From positions 767,587-831,586 of the forward strand of contig JAEVYT010000030.1 of assembly GCA_023392615.1 (NCBI GenBank): 64,000 nucleotides of DNA, written 5' to 3'. Under the pieces are notes generated by a model. The model worked only from the letters and a program-made list of their open reading frames with translations, searched no databases and had not been told where the DNA came from. How positions within the stretch are numbered: position 1 is the stretch's first letter; every line of letters begins with the position of its first letter. A program made the translations under genes and the position numbers. Positions 24,891 to 34,388 of the stretch are shown here, in pieces. This DNA comes from Bacillota bacterium. GTDB taxonomy: Bacteria; Bacillota; Clostridia; Lachnospirales; Lachnospiraceae.

Positions 24891-27800
24891 TTACATTGGA
24901 GTAAACAACTCTACCAACTCATCCTTTGTTAAGGTGTTGATAAATACCTCTTTCGAGCTGATGACAGAATCGGATAAGTTCTTTTTCTTTTTCTGAAGCT
25001 TGAAGATCTTTTCTTCGATTGTTCCCTTAGTAATTAACTTCATAACATGAACCTTGTTCTGCTGACCAATACGATAAGCACGGTCGGTAGCCTGATCTTC
25101 CACCGCAGGATTCCACCATGGATCATAATGGATTACGGTATCTGCTCCGGTGAGGTTTAAACCGGTTCCGCCTGCCTTTAAAGAGATTAAGAATACTTTA
25201 CCCTCTCCTGCATTAAAGCGCTTAACATATTCGTTACGATCTTGGGTTGCTGTTGAGCCTTCCAGATAAAAGTATGGGATATCCAAATCTTTTAATTCAT
25301 TCTCAATAATTCGAAGCATGGAGGTGAACTGTGAGAATACTAATATTCTGTGATCATTTGCAATTGCTTCTGGGATAACTTCCATCAGTAAATCAAGCTT
25401 ACCGCTTCCGCCCTGATAGTTTTCTATAAAGGTAGATGGATGGCAGCAGATCTGACGTAATCTCGTAAGCGCAGCCAAAATCTTCATTCGATTCTTCTCA
25501 ATACCACTCTCTTCGATATCACTATGAAGCTCTCCTCGAATACTCTCCAGATAAGAAAGATAAACCATCTTCTGCCCTTCGGATAACTCCGTAAGCATTT
25601 TGGATTCATATTTGTCCGGAAGCTCAGTCAATACATCCTTCTTCATACGACGTAGTATGAATGGTTCAATATGCTGATGCAGATCTTTTAAGACATCCAA
25701 ATCTTCTTTTAATATCGGCTTTTCATACGTCTCGACAAATTTCGAATGACTGTTCAGATAATCCGGCATGATAAAGTCAAAGATCGACCAGAGCTCAGAT
25801 AAGCTATTTTCAATTGGTGTACCGGTTAGTGCAAATCGGTGTTGTGCTCGTAAGCGTTTTACTGATTTAGCATTTTGAGAGGAGTCATTTTTTATAAATT
25901 GTGCCTCATCAATAAATACCGTATGAAAATTGATTGCCTCATAACTTACGATATCTCTTCGGATTAACGGATATGAGGTGATTAATATATCATAATCCTT
26001 ATAACGAGATATCATCTCCTGTCGTTCCGGCGGGGTGCCGGTAATAACCAACGCTTTAAGATGAGGTGCAAAGTTCTCGATTTCATCCTGCCAGTTATAG
26101 ATCAATGAGGTTGGGCATACAATCAACGTGTGTGCTCCTGCCTCTTTATCAACGGTAGAAGTGATATATACGATGGATTGCAAGGTTTTACCAAGACCCA
26201 TATCATCCGCTAAGATTCCACCAAGCTCATTGTCAGCAAGTGTCCTTAGCCATTTGAATCCGGTAAACTGGTATGGGCGCAATTGTGCTAAGATACCCTC
26301 CGGCATTGTATATTCGGTATTGGCCGGATTTGCTATCTTATCCGCCAGTGCAAGGAAGTCGTGGTCGCGTTCAAATTCAAAATCACTATTTGAAAATGCT
26401 TTATCCAGATAGGCTGCATGATATTTTTCAACGAGTAAATTCTCATCTTGGAGCTTCTTTTCACTAATATTTAAAGAATTCAGAATATGATTTACTTCAT
26501 TGATTGTTTTATCCTCAAGATCAATAAAACTACCATTTTTTAGCCTGTAATACTTCTTTTTTATTTGGAAAGAATGTAGTAATTCCTTTAGTTCATCCTT
26601 GGGAACCTCATCAAAAGACAAATCTAATTCCAGCATATTTAGCTCTGAATTCATCCTTACACCTGCTTTAAAACCACCCGGTGCACGAATCCCAAGTCTC
26701 CTAAAGTCCTCGGAATAGAACAATAATGCTTTTCCTTCAAGATCCATCACTCGGCCGGATAAAAACTCATAGATCTTATCCTCATCCTTTAATAAATAAA
26801 AATTCTTATAAGGAACAAAGCCTTCCTGTAATAGTTCCGTTATGATTTCATCCTCTTGTTCACGCTGCCTAACGATAATATAGGAGCCAGAGGCAGCATT
26901 TTCAAAAGAGTTAAACTCATATTCACCGTACTTATATTTTAATTCTGCCTTGATACCATTCTTATATTTATCAAAATATATCTTTGCTTCCATATCACAA
27001 GTGATATATCTGCTTTTTAACTCTTCAGGGACATCCAATACCATCGTTTCACTAATTCTGGGCAAAACATGCTCCAAGAAGCTGTTTTTGTTCTCACCGC
27101 GAAAAACAAGCGGATCCTTGTCCTTCCCTAAGCTATTATAAAATGGTTTGAAATTACGGATAAACTTTTTATCCGGCATATAAATTGTTCCGTCATAGAA
27201 CAATAGCTCTCCCGTCTCGGTAAGTGGTAGAATAGGGTCCTTCGCCTGATAATCAATCATAATGGAATCGTCATCCAAGGATAGCTGATAAGCAATGCGA
27301 GGATTGCCTCTCTTAAACTGTACATGCTCATATACCTTGCCATATAATTCAAGTATTAAATTAGAATTATGAATTAAATCTAATAGCTTAATTAACATGT
27401 TTTTTGTAAATGATATCTGTGACTTTGAAAAAATCTTAGAAAAATGAGCCGAATCAATCAACTCCTGTATTTCATAAATACCTAGTAAGTAATCAAGGAT
27501 TTTAAGAGCTTCCGTATCAAAGGTACTTTCCCCATAAACATATTTGAATTCCTTACCGATAGCAAAACTTTCATGATTATTAAGATCTGCGAGGAATTTC
27601 TTGATTGTTTGGATTTTATACTTTCTTCCACTACCCCCACGAAGAGAAACCAGTGCTCTTCCACTTTCCCCCTTTAGAATCGATGGAATCGTTAGGATCA
27701 CTTCGAGGCCAAAGGTTTCTCCTACTAATACGGTGTCCTCCTGAGCGATAAAATAATCCAGTAAGGTCATGACTTTTCGTTCCTCCGGATTACGTGTTTC

Positions 27801-28103
27801 AGTTAACATCGTACGTTCCTGATATTTTAAAACAAATAATAATGCTGCTACAACATGCTTACAAGCACCCTGATCCTTAAGTCGGGACGGGCAATTGCAG
27901 CTATAATCAAAGGAGCCATCCTCCTGTTCATCAATTGTTACAGAATAATTATAATTACCTTTTACAATTAATCGATACTGTTTGTTTGCATTCGAATAAG
28001 TCGCATTAACAATGCGATTATCCTTATAATATTGCAGACCTCTGGCATAGATTGTATCATTTGAAGCTAAATTACGTATTCCTGTACGCGAAATTTGAAT
28101 CAT
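24891..28103 (-). CDS. SWIM zinc-finger SNF2-family helicase
   Basis: About 1070 residues from ATG 28103 (AAAGG 9 bases upstream). An N-terminal SWIM zinc finger has CNCPSRLKDQGACKHVVAAL (C-x-C...C-x-H). A long bacterial SNF2-associated middle region follows. The ATPase core begins near 610: LRPYQFTGFKWL, Walker A DDMGLGKTLQS, the DEAQ box (FIDEAQFIKN), LTGTPIENS, then helicase motifs V and VI (GLNLTGADTVIHYDPWWNP, DRAYRIGQ). It is a DNA translocase or remodeller of unknown specific role, common in Firmicutes as a solitary gene and not evidently part of a defence cluster here. Confidence 0.93.
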   Translation of the reverse strand: MIQISRTGIRNLASNDTIYARGLQYYKDNRIVNATYSNANKQYRLIVKGNYNYSVTIDEQEDGSFDYSCNCPSRLKDQGACKHVVAALLFVLKYQERTMLTETRNPEERKVMTLLDYFIAQEDTVLVGETFGLEVILTIPSILKGESGRALVSLRGGSGRKYKIQTIKKFLADLNNHESFAIGKEFKYVYGESTFDTEALKILDYLLGIYEIQELIDSAHFSKIFSKSQISFTKNMLIKLLDLIHNSNLILELYGKVYEHVQFKRGNPRIAYQLSLDDDSIMIDYQAKDPILPLTETGELLFYDGTIYMPDKKFIRNFKPFYNSLGKDKDPLVFRGENKNSFLEHVLPRISETMVLDVPEELKSRYITCDMEAKIYFDKYKNGIKAELKYKYGEYEFNSFENAASGSYIIVRQREQEDEIITELLQEGFVPYKNFYLLKDEDKIYEFLSGRVMDLEGKALLFYSEDFRRLGIRAPGGFKAGVRMNSELNMLELDLSFDEVPKDELKELLHSFQIKKKYYRLKNGSFIDLEDKTINEVNHILNSLNISEKKLQDENLLVEKYHAAYLDKAFSNSDFEFERDHDFLALADKIANPANTEYTMPEGILAQLRPYQFTGFKWLRTLADNELGGILADDMGLGKTLQSIVYITSTVDKEAGAHTLIVCPTSLIYNWQDEIENFAPHLKALVITGTPPERQEMISRYKDYDILITSYPLIRRDIVSYEAINFHTVFIDEAQFIKNDSSQNAKSVKRLRAQHRFALTGTPIENSLSELWSIFDFIMPDYLNSHSKFVETYEKPILKEDLDVLKDLHQHIEPFILRRMKKDVLTELPDKYESKMLTELSEGQKMVYLSYLESIRGELHSDIEESGIEKNRMKILAALTRLRQICCHPSTFIENYQGGSGKLDLLMEVIPEAIANDHRILVFSQFTSMLRIIENELKDLDIPYFYLEGSTATQDRNEYVKRFNAGEGKVFLISLKAGGTGLNLTGADTVIHYDPWWNPAVEDQATDRAYRIGQQNKVHVMKLITKGTIEEKIFKLQKKKKNLSDSVISSKEVFINTLTKDELVELFTPM

Positions 28104-28135
28104 ATACGCACACCTTTCTTGCATTGTATCTTATT

Positions 28136-28165
28136 ATTATAACACAAATTGAATGAAATGTGTAA
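28136..28165 (-). promoter_or_regulatory. Candidate promoter of the SNF2 gene
   Basis: Minus-strand TTACAC (28160-28165), 18 bases, TATAAT (28136-28141), about 30 bases before the start codon. Confidence 0.45.
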
Positions 28166-28329
28166 CATATTTGTATTATTTTATTTTGCTCAAATAAAGG
28201 TAATATAAGTTAAATAATTACATAGATGCTTAAGTTAATATTTTATATCTATATCAAAGATCTTTGACAGATTTACATTGCGGCTAAAATAGCGTAAAAA
28301 TAGTTATACTAAATCGCTTTAATATCATA

Positions 28330-28368
28330 AAAAAGAGTATCTATGCGCATGTGATAGATACTCTTTTT
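28330..28368 (-). terminator. Terminator at the left end of the repeat array
   Basis: A 15-base perfect stem (28330-28344 with 28354-28368) and 9-base loop, with five T at the 3' side on either strand. No gene on the plus strand feeds into it; on the minus strand it would end transcripts leaving the tandem array. Confidence 0.75.
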
Positions 28369-29035
28369 ATAAGTAGTTATTCATTTATACAATTGGTACG
28401 TGCCATCTTATTTTCAAAAATGCTTTGATATGTATCGCAAAGCCTTTGGTGAACTGTACCAACCTTTCTATTATGTAATAAGTATTTCATTATTTAACCT
28501 GTTGGTCTGTACCTTCCTTTCATAATATTGCTTGAGGTATATCAATTCTATGTTTGGTGGTCTGTACCTTCCTTTCTATTAATTTTTTATGTGGTAAATC
28601 ATTAAGATTTCTGGCGGTCTGTACCTTCCCTTCTTGTTATTTTTTATGAGGTAAATCGTTATGTTCCTGTTGGAGTGTACCTTCCCTTCTTATTGTTTTT
28701 TATGTGGTAAATCATTAAGATTTCTGGCGGTCTGTACCTTCCCTTCTCGTAATTTTTTATGAGGTATATTAATTATGTGTCTGGTGGTTTGTACCTTCCT
28801 TTCTTAAAAATTAATAATTATTAATTGCTTAAGTATTTGTTGGAATGTACCTTCCTTTCTGTTTTTCTTATAGTAATAAATAAGTTCCTTCGAATACCTT
28901 CCTTTCATAATTTATAACTGTAATCCTTCCTATCTGAAGGGAATTACCACTTGCAAAAATCGAATTATTTCATTGGACTCAGCCCTTTCATAAATAATAT
29001 TCATGTAAACATTGTAGTAAGTTATTTGTTTTCAT
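28369..29035 (-). ncRNA. Candidate untranslated RNA made of tandem repeats
   Basis: Between a consensus minus-strand promoter (29042-29070) and the terminator at 28330-28368 lies about 670 bases of non-coding repeats. In the minus sense each unit carries GAAAGGAAGGTACAGACC, a variable middle, then TACCTC or TACCAC and an A-rich stretch. AGGTA and TACCT of the same unit could form a small hairpin, and this pairing is kept in several units though the middle varies. No unit has an open frame longer than about 10 codons. That it is transcribed is inferred from the flanking signals only. Confidence 0.45.
28456..28930. repeat. Tandem array, about nine units of 56-57 bp
   Basis: On the plus strand the anchor GTACCTTCCYTTC recurs at 28456 (as GTACCAACC), 28509, 28564, 28621, 28677, 28734, 28791 and 28847, and as ATACCTTCC at 28894, a spacing of 53-57 bases then 47. 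Units starting 28564 and 28677 are nearly identical over their whole length. Units 28621 and 28734 share the core TTTTTTATGAGGTA. End units are more diverged, as expected of an ageing tandem array. Spacer parts are similar to one another, which excludes CRISPR. Confidence 0.9.
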
Positions 29036-29041
29036 GATCTT

Positions 29042-29070
29042 ATTTTATATTATAATTCGTAGTTTGTCAA
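29042..29070 (-). promoter_or_regulatory. Promoter reading into the repeat array
   Basis: A perfect minus-strand TTGACA (29065-29070), 17 bases, TAAAAT (29042-29047). No coding gene lies downstream before the terminator at 28330-28368. Confidence 0.6.
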
Positions 29071-29448
29071 TACTATTATCAGACAATTAGACATATTATG
29101 ATATATTGCATGTTTATACAATGGATAAACTTGTTAATGACTGAATATAGCTATGTGGTTATGTTTGATTGATTTAGTTATTTTATATTATGTATTTTTA
29201 TAATAATCTGTTACATATATGAAGTAATTTATTTCAAGACTTTTTACATTTTTTATTGCACGATAAAAAATCATTCTTAAAAATAGGATTGTAACATACA
29301 ACAGTTGATGCGATTCGTTTATAATTATTGAATTTGTAAGGAATGTACCTATAACAATAAATTTCATAAATAAGGATTGTAATTTGGAAAGATTTATATT
29401 AGAATACCTAGTTAGGATACAAAAACATTTAACTTAACGGAGGTGTCT
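29071..29448. other. AT-rich pyrB upstream region
   Basis: No gene is visible. A TATAAT at 29320-29325 lacks a good -35 partner. The leader before pyrB shows neither an obvious PyrR-binding hairpin nor a terminator/antiterminator pair, so pyrimidine control of pyrBI is not explained by anything I can see. Confidence 0.4.
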
Positions 29449-30369
29449 ATGAAACATATTATCAGTCCAACTGACTTAACTGTTTCTGAATTGAACGAGC
29501 TTCTTACTCTATCAGAAGAAATTATCCAAAACCCCAAGAAGTTCGCCGATGTGTGCAGGGGGAAAAAACTAGCTACTCTATTCTATGAACCAAGTACCCG
29601 AACACGACTTAGCTTTGAAGCAGCAATGCTTAATCTTGGTGGCAATATCTTAGGTTTCTCATCCGCTGATTCAAGTTCAGCATCAAAAGGCGAAAGTGTT
29701 GCTGATACAATTCGTGTTATTAATTCCTATGCTGATATCTGTGCTATTCGCCATCCTAAAGAAGGCGCCCCATTAGTTGCATCTCACTATTCTACTATTC
29801 CTGTTATCAATGCCGGTGACGGCGGTCATAATCATCCCACACAAACCTTTACAGATTTATTAACAATTAAAAATTTAAAAGGACGCTTAGATAACTTAAC
29901 CGTCGGCTTTTGTGGTGATTTAAAATTTGGCCGTACAGTACATTCTTTAATTAATGCATTATCACGTTATACAAACATTAATTTTGTACTTATCTCACCT
30001 GAGGAGCTTAAAATTCCTACTTATTTACGTGAAGAAGTAATTGAAGCGAATCATATTAAATATGAGGAAACCAGAAAGCTAGAAAGTGCTTTACCAAATC
30101 TTGATATTCTCTATATGACACGCGTTCAAAGAGAGCGCTTCTTTAATGAAGAAGATTATATTCGTTTAAAGGATACGTATATACTAGACGAAAAGAAAAT
30201 GTCCGTTGCCAAAAAGGACATGCTTGTTCTTCACCCACTCCCTCGTGTAAACGAAATAGCAACTGAAGTAGATGATGATCCACGTGCGGTGTATTTTAAA
30301 CAAGCTGAATATGGCGTATATGTAAGAATGGCTCTGATTATGATGTTATTGGAGGTAAATAATGCTTAA
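29449..30369 (+). CDS. pyrB: Aspartate carbamoyltransferase, catalytic subunit
   Basis: Condenses carbamoyl phosphate with aspartate, the first committed pyrimidine step. It has 306 residues from ATG 29449 (GGAGG upstream; the GTG at 29443 is too near that site). The carbamoyl-phosphate loop is FYEPSTRTRLSFEAA, with later residues in HPTQTFTDLL, YMTRVQRERF and HPLPRVNEI. The gene overlaps pyrI by 8 bases, so both subunits are made together, as in the allosteric enteric-type enzyme. Confidence 0.97.
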   Translation: MKHIISPTDLTVSELNELLTLSEEIIQNPKKFADVCRGKKLATLFYEPSTRTRLSFEAAMLNLGGNILGFSSADSSSASKGESVADTIRVINSYADICAIRHPKEGAPLVASHYSTIPVINAGDGGHNHPTQTFTDLLTIKNLKGRLDNLTVGFCGDLKFGRTVHSLINALSRYTNINFVLISPEELKIPTYLREEVIEANHIKYEETRKLESALPNLDILYMTRVQRERFFNEEDYIRLKDTYILDEKKMSVAKKDMLVLHPLPRVNEIATEVDDDPRAVYFKQAEYGVYVRMALIMMLLEVNNA

Positions 30370-30790
30370 TATTGGTGTATTAAATCAAGGAATAGTAATT
30401 GATCACATTAAAGCAGGCGGAGCGATGAAGATTTATTCGTATCTTGATCTGGAGAATAAGGATTGTTCCGTGGCAATTATTAAAAACGCTAAAAGTAATA
30501 AGATGGAGAAAAAGGATATTATAAAAATCGAAGGTACGCTTAATGATTTGGATTTGGATATTCTTGGTGCGCTGGATCATCAAATTACAATTGATGTGAT
30601 CGAAAACGGTCAAATCATCGAAAAAAGAAACCCAACTCTACCCTCACATGTTAATAATGTATTAAAATGTAAAAATCCAAGGTGTATCACTTCAGTTGAG
30701 CAGGGGCTGACACATTCCTTTAAATTGACCGACAGAGAGAACGGTATTTATCGTTGCATTTATTGCGAACAAGCATTTGATCGAAAATAA
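30362..30790 (+). CDS. pyrI: Aspartate carbamoyltransferase, regulatory subunit
   Basis: A 142-residue regulatory chain that binds nucleotides at its N terminus and joins catalytic trimers through a zinc domain. The start MLNIGVLNQGIVIDHIKAG holds the nucleotide-site region. The four zinc cysteines are in CKNPRC and YRCIYC near residues 109-137. Its ribosome binding site is inside pyrB. pyrI occurs in some clostridia, unlike Bacillus. Confidence 0.96.
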   Translation: MLNIGVLNQGIVIDHIKAGGAMKIYSYLDLENKDCSVAIIKNAKSNKMEKKDIIKIEGTLNDLDLDILGALDHQITIDVIENGQIIEKRNPTLPSHVNNVLKCKNPRCITSVEQGLTHSFKLTDRENGIYRCIYCEQAFDRK

Positions 30791-30806
30791 TAGAATGTTA
30801 TGAAAT

Positions 30807-30849
30807 AAAGGCTTTTGCAAAGAAGGCATTACTTTGTAAGAGCCTTTTT
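30807..30849. terminator. Terminator between pyrI and the sod gene
   Basis: AAAGGCT and an inner CAAAG pair with CTTTG and AGCCTTTTT. The T-run is strong for pyrI; the minus side also ends in CTTTATTTC and can serve the convergent sod gene. Confidence 0.75.
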
Positions 30850-30942
30850 CTACATATCACTATACATGATATTCTATATGTAAGTGGTGCCGAGATCTCT
30901 ATGGCATAACTTTGAATTTGCTTTATAACTTCAGTAAATTTG

Positions 30943-31521
30943 TCAGCTCAGTCTGTTCCCTACTACAGCCCAATTAATATTCTTCATGAAATTGTTTATG
31001 TATTCATTCTTATTATCGGCATACTGAAGGAAATACGCATGCTCATACATATCTAGTACAAGAATCGGCGCTGAATATGTAATGTTACCAACATCATGAG
31101 CATCAAGACTGATATTACGAAACATTCTACTTCTTTGATCAAAGCAAAGAACTGCCCATCCCCTGCTTGCTTTCGCAGTAGCAATAAAATCTTCTGTCCA
31201 TTTATCATAACTACCAAAATCCCTTGTAAGAATATCTTGAATAAAGCGCTCCGGTTCCGGTTGAGATCCGCCAATATTACTAAAATACAGTTCGTGTAAA
31301 ATTACCCCATCAAGTGCAAAGGTTTCCCCACGTTTTAGCTCTCTGTAATAACTGAAGGTAGTATTCGATTCAGCTCTTTGCGCATCACCATGAGCTAGTA
31401 TTTCATCGATTTTATTAATATTCGTTACATATCCCTCATATAATTTCAAATGTACTTCATATTGCTTCTGGTTTACAACTGTAATATCATCGGTATAATG
31501 AAATTTTATCATCTCAATCAT
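30943..31521 (-). CDS. Iron/manganese superoxide dismutase
   Basis: A 192-residue Fe/Mn SOD. Metal ligands are recognisable: His24 (YEVHLKLYEGYV), His76 (VILHELYFSN), and Asp and His in VLDMYEHAYFLQY. The gateway Tyr31 is retained, but the usual HH.. pair after the first ligand is replaced by LKLY, as in diverged clostridial forms. Metal preference cannot be told. It detoxifies superoxide in an otherwise anaerobic organism. No signal peptide, so cytoplasmic. Single gene. Confidence 0.88.
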   Translation of the reverse strand: MIEMIKFHYTDDITVVNQKQYEVHLKLYEGYVTNINKIDEILAHGDAQRAESNTTFSYYRELKRGETFALDGVILHELYFSNIGGSQPEPERFIQDILTRDFGSYDKWTEDFIATAKASRGWAVLCFDQRSRMFRNISLDAHDVGNITYSAPILVLDMYEHAYFLQYADNKNEYINNFMKNINWAVVGNRLS

Positions 31522-31603
31522 GCCCTATACTCCTTATCTCAGAATACATTTAACACTTGTACTACTTTCTATATCATACGAGAGCTTATCCGATTTTATG
31601 ACT

Positions 31604-31650
31604 AAAAAGATGCTCCAATCATCAGTAATTCTATGATCGGAGCATCTTTT
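31604..31650 (-). terminator. fhs terminator
   Basis: Stem AAAAGATGCTCC/GGAGCATCTTTT; on the minus strand it is followed by TTTTT. It lies 100 bases past the fhs stop. Confidence 0.75.
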
Positions 31651-31752
31651 GATATACATAGGAATAGTGTCTTTGTAAATATGAACCTAAACAAATAGTT
31701 GTTGATAAGTACTCTTGACACTTTAATCACTTATTTAGACATGTTATTTTGA

Positions 31753-33423
31753 TTAGAATAAGCCTGTTATAATTCCGTCCTCATTCACATCAATACGCTC
31801 AGCTGCAGGAACTTTAGGAAGTCCAGGCATAGTTACGACGGAACCGGTGATAGCAACCACAAAACCTGCACCTGCGGACACATATACTTCTCGAATATTA
31901 ATTGTGAAACCACTCGGTCTTCCAAGCTTTGTTGCGTCATCTGATAAGGAATATTGATTTTTAGCCATACAGATAGGAAGTTCTTTATAACCTAATGCTT
32001 CAATGGTTTTGATTGCATTGTTTGCTGCAGCATCATAAGTAACACCATCTGCGCCATAGATTTCTTTCGCAATCGTTTCAATTTTCTCCTTAATAGATAG
32101 GTTAAGATCATAGATTGGATGATAATTGCTTTCTTTTTCTTCCATTGTCGCAAGCACTTTTTTCGCAAGATCAATGCCGCCATCTCCACCTTTCTCCCAT
32201 ACATCACATAAAGAGAATTCACATCCGAGGTTTTCACAGAATTCCTTTATATATGCAATCTCTGCAGGGGTATCCGTGATAAAGCGGTTTAATGCGATTA
32301 CAACTGGAACGTCATATTTTTGTAAGTTTTCAATATGCTTTTCTAGGTTCACGATACCAGATTTCAATGCTTCTACATTTTCTTCTGACAATTCTGTTTT
32401 TGGTACACCACCATTGTATTTTAATGCTCTTACTGTAGCAACTAATACGATAGCATCCGGTTTTAAACCAGCCATGCGGCATTTAATATCCAGGAACTTT
32501 TCAGCTCCAAGATCCGCCCCAAATCCAGCTTCCGTTACAACTACATCTGCTATTTTTAATGCTGTTTTTGTTGCTCTTACACTGTTACAACCGTGTGCAA
32601 TGTTAGCAAATGGTCCGCCATGAATAATAGCAGGAGTATTCTCTAGCGTTTGAATTAAATTCGGTTTCAATGCATCCTTTAATAACGCAGCCATAGATCC
32701 TACCGCATTCAGGTCTGCCGGAGTAACCGGTTTGCCGTCATAAGTATATGCAACCACAATTCGTCCAAGTCTAGCCTTTAAATCTTTCATATCCTCTGCA
32801 AGACAAAGAACAGCCATGATTTCTGAAGCAACTGTAATAATAAAATGGTCTTCTCTCACTACACCGTCAACCTTGCGTCCAAGACCTACTACGATATTAC
32901 GAAGAACACGATCATTCATATCTACACAACGCTTCCATACTATTTGATTTGTATCAATATTTAATGAATTGCCTTGTTGAATGTGGTTATCAAGCAGTGC
33001 CGCCAGAAGGTTATTTGCAGAAGTGATAGCATGAAAATCTCCGGTAAAATGTAGATTTAAATCTTCCATTGGAACGACCTGTGCATTTCCACCACCGGCT
33101 GCTCCACCCTTTACACCAAAACATGGGCCAAGAGAAGGTTCACGTAGCGCGATAACGGATTTAACATTCATCTTTCCTAATGCCTGACCCAAACCTACCG
33201 TAGTGGTAGTTTTCCCCTCTCCTGCTGGAGTTGGATTAATTGCCGTCACAAGAACTAACTTGCCATCAGGATTGCTCTTTACTTTCTCCCAAAGCTCATC
33301 AGAAAGCTTCGCTTTGTGCTTACCGTAGAACTCTAAGTCATCTTCAGAGATATTTAATTGTGCCGCCACTTCTCTGATATGTTTTAATTTTGCCTCCTGT
33401 GCAATTTGAATGTCTGATTTCAT
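31753..33423 (-). CDS. fhs: Formate-tetrahydrofolate ligase
   Basis: A 556-residue enzyme making 10-formyl-THF from formate, THF and ATP, in one-carbon metabolism and acetogenic carbon flow. The P-loop TPAGEGKTTTTVGLGQAL is at about residues 65-82. Other conserved parts: REPSLGPCFGVKGGAAGGG, FTGDFHAI, and DLGAEKFLDIKCR. AAGGAAGG precedes the ATG. It is of normal length and single. Confidence 0.97.
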   Translation of the reverse strand: MKSDIQIAQEAKLKHIREVAAQLNISEDDLEFYGKHKAKLSDELWEKVKSNPDGKLVLVTAINPTPAGEGKTTTTVGLGQALGKMNVKSVIALREPSLGPCFGVKGGAAGGGNAQVVPMEDLNLHFTGDFHAITSANNLLAALLDNHIQQGNSLNIDTNQIVWKRCVDMNDRVLRNIVVGLGRKVDGVVREDHFIITVASEIMAVLCLAEDMKDLKARLGRIVVAYTYDGKPVTPADLNAVGSMAALLKDALKPNLIQTLENTPAIIHGGPFANIAHGCNSVRATKTALKIADVVVTEAGFGADLGAEKFLDIKCRMAGLKPDAIVLVATVRALKYNGGVPKTELSEENVEALKSGIVNLEKHIENLQKYDVPVVIALNRFITDTPAEIAYIKEFCENLGCEFSLCDVWEKGGDGGIDLAKKVLATMEEKESNYHPIYDLNLSIKEKIETIAKEIYGADGVTYDAAANNAIKTIEALGYKELPICMAKNQYSLSDDATKLGRPSGFTINIREVYVSAGAGFVVAITGSVVTMPGLPKVPAAERIDVNEDGIITGLF

Positions 33424-33642
33424 TAGTGTTCCTTCCTTTCAAATTATTATTTCTAATCGAGAATCATAATTAACGAAGTCTTTTCATATTAATAATCGCC
33501 AATAAAAAGTCATTCTTAAGCTCATCCATGAAATTGAAATCATTATACAAGATAATCACCACTATTTACAAGATTAATTTATAAACTAAATAAAATTTAC
33601 TTGCTTTATGAATTAGGATGTGTATATACTATCCTTAATAAT

Positions 33643-33683
33643 TTGTCAGAATAGAAGTTATTTTGTATAGAATAACTTCTATT
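33643..33683 (+). promoter_or_regulatory. Candidate promoter with overlapping palindrome upstream of gph-like gene
   Basis: TTGTCA (33643-33648), 17 bases, TATAGA (33666-33671). A perfect 13-base inverted repeat (33650-33662 and 33671-33683, 8-base loop) covers the spacer and -10 region, so it could be an operator. The rest of the 320-base gap between fhs and this gene shows nothing else. Confidence 0.4.
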
Positions 33684-33743
33684 ATTAAGAAACAACTTAA
33701 AAATAACTTATAATCCTAAACTTTAGCTTGAAAGGAAATCTAT

Positions 33744-34388
33744 ATGAAATATACTACCGTAATCTTTGATTTAGATGGGACATTATTAAATACAATTGAT
33801 GATCTGAGTGATAGCTTAAATGATGTTTTAAATCAACATGGCTATAAGCAGATACCGGTTGATGATGTTAGGCGTTTTGTTGGAAACGGTGCAAAAAATC
33901 TGGTTCGTCTCTCGTTACCTGAACAAACTAACGAAGAAGTGATTACGGAAGTATTTGAAGAATTTAAAAAACAATATAAAAACAATATGCAGAACAAAAC
34001 TAGACCTTACAACGGTATAATGGAGTTGTTGCTTGATTTGAGCCGTTACAATTATAAAATAGGGATTGTATCAAACAAATTTGATACTGCAGTTAAAGAT
34101 CTGGCAAATATCTATTTTGGTAATCTAATATCAGTGGCGATTGGAGAAACGAATGATATCAAACGAAAACCAGCACCGGACAGCATCTATACCGCAGTGA
34201 AGGAACTGGGTTCTGATCTTAATAAAACCATTCTGGTAGGTGATTCGGAAACTGATGTCCGTACTGCTAAGAATGCAGGAATTCCATGTATTGGCGTAAC
34301 TTGGGGATTTCGAAGTCGTGAAGTGTTACGTGCAGAAGGCGCAGATTATCTAATTGATACTCCTCGTGAGATATTGACGATAATATAA
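33744..34388 (+). CDS. HAD phosphatase, phosphoglycolate phosphatase-like
   Basis: A 214-residue subfamily IA HAD hydrolase. Motif I is FDLDGTLLNT (residues 8-17), with a helical cap at about 20-85. Motif II is IVSNKFD, motif III Lys KRKPAPDSI, and motif IV LVGDSETDVRTAKNAG. Best match is Gph/PpaX-type phosphatases, which remove phosphate from phosphoglycolate or pyrophosphate; the natural substrate cannot be fixed from sequence. Monocistronic. Confidence 0.88.
   Translation: MKYTTVIFDLDGTLLNTIDDLSDSLNDVLNQHGYKQIPVDDVRRFVGNGAKNLVRLSLPEQTNEEVITEVFEEFKKQYKNNMQNKTRPYNGIMELLLDLSRYNYKIGIVSNKFDTAVKDLANIYFGNLISVAIGETNDIKRKPAPDSIYTAVKELGSDLNKTILVGDSETDVRTAKNAGIPCIGVTWGFRSREVLRAEGADYLIDTPREILTII

Noticed and set aside
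28456..28930. CRISPR array
   Set aside because: The conserved part is only about 13-20 bp and the intervening parts are similar to each other, with two units nearly identical; no cas genes are present. It is a tandem repeat, not repeats with unique spacers.
32126..32623. 165-codon plus-strand frame opposite fhs
   Set aside because: Antisense shadow of a highly conserved enzyme; no start signal and serine/phenylalanine-biased composition.
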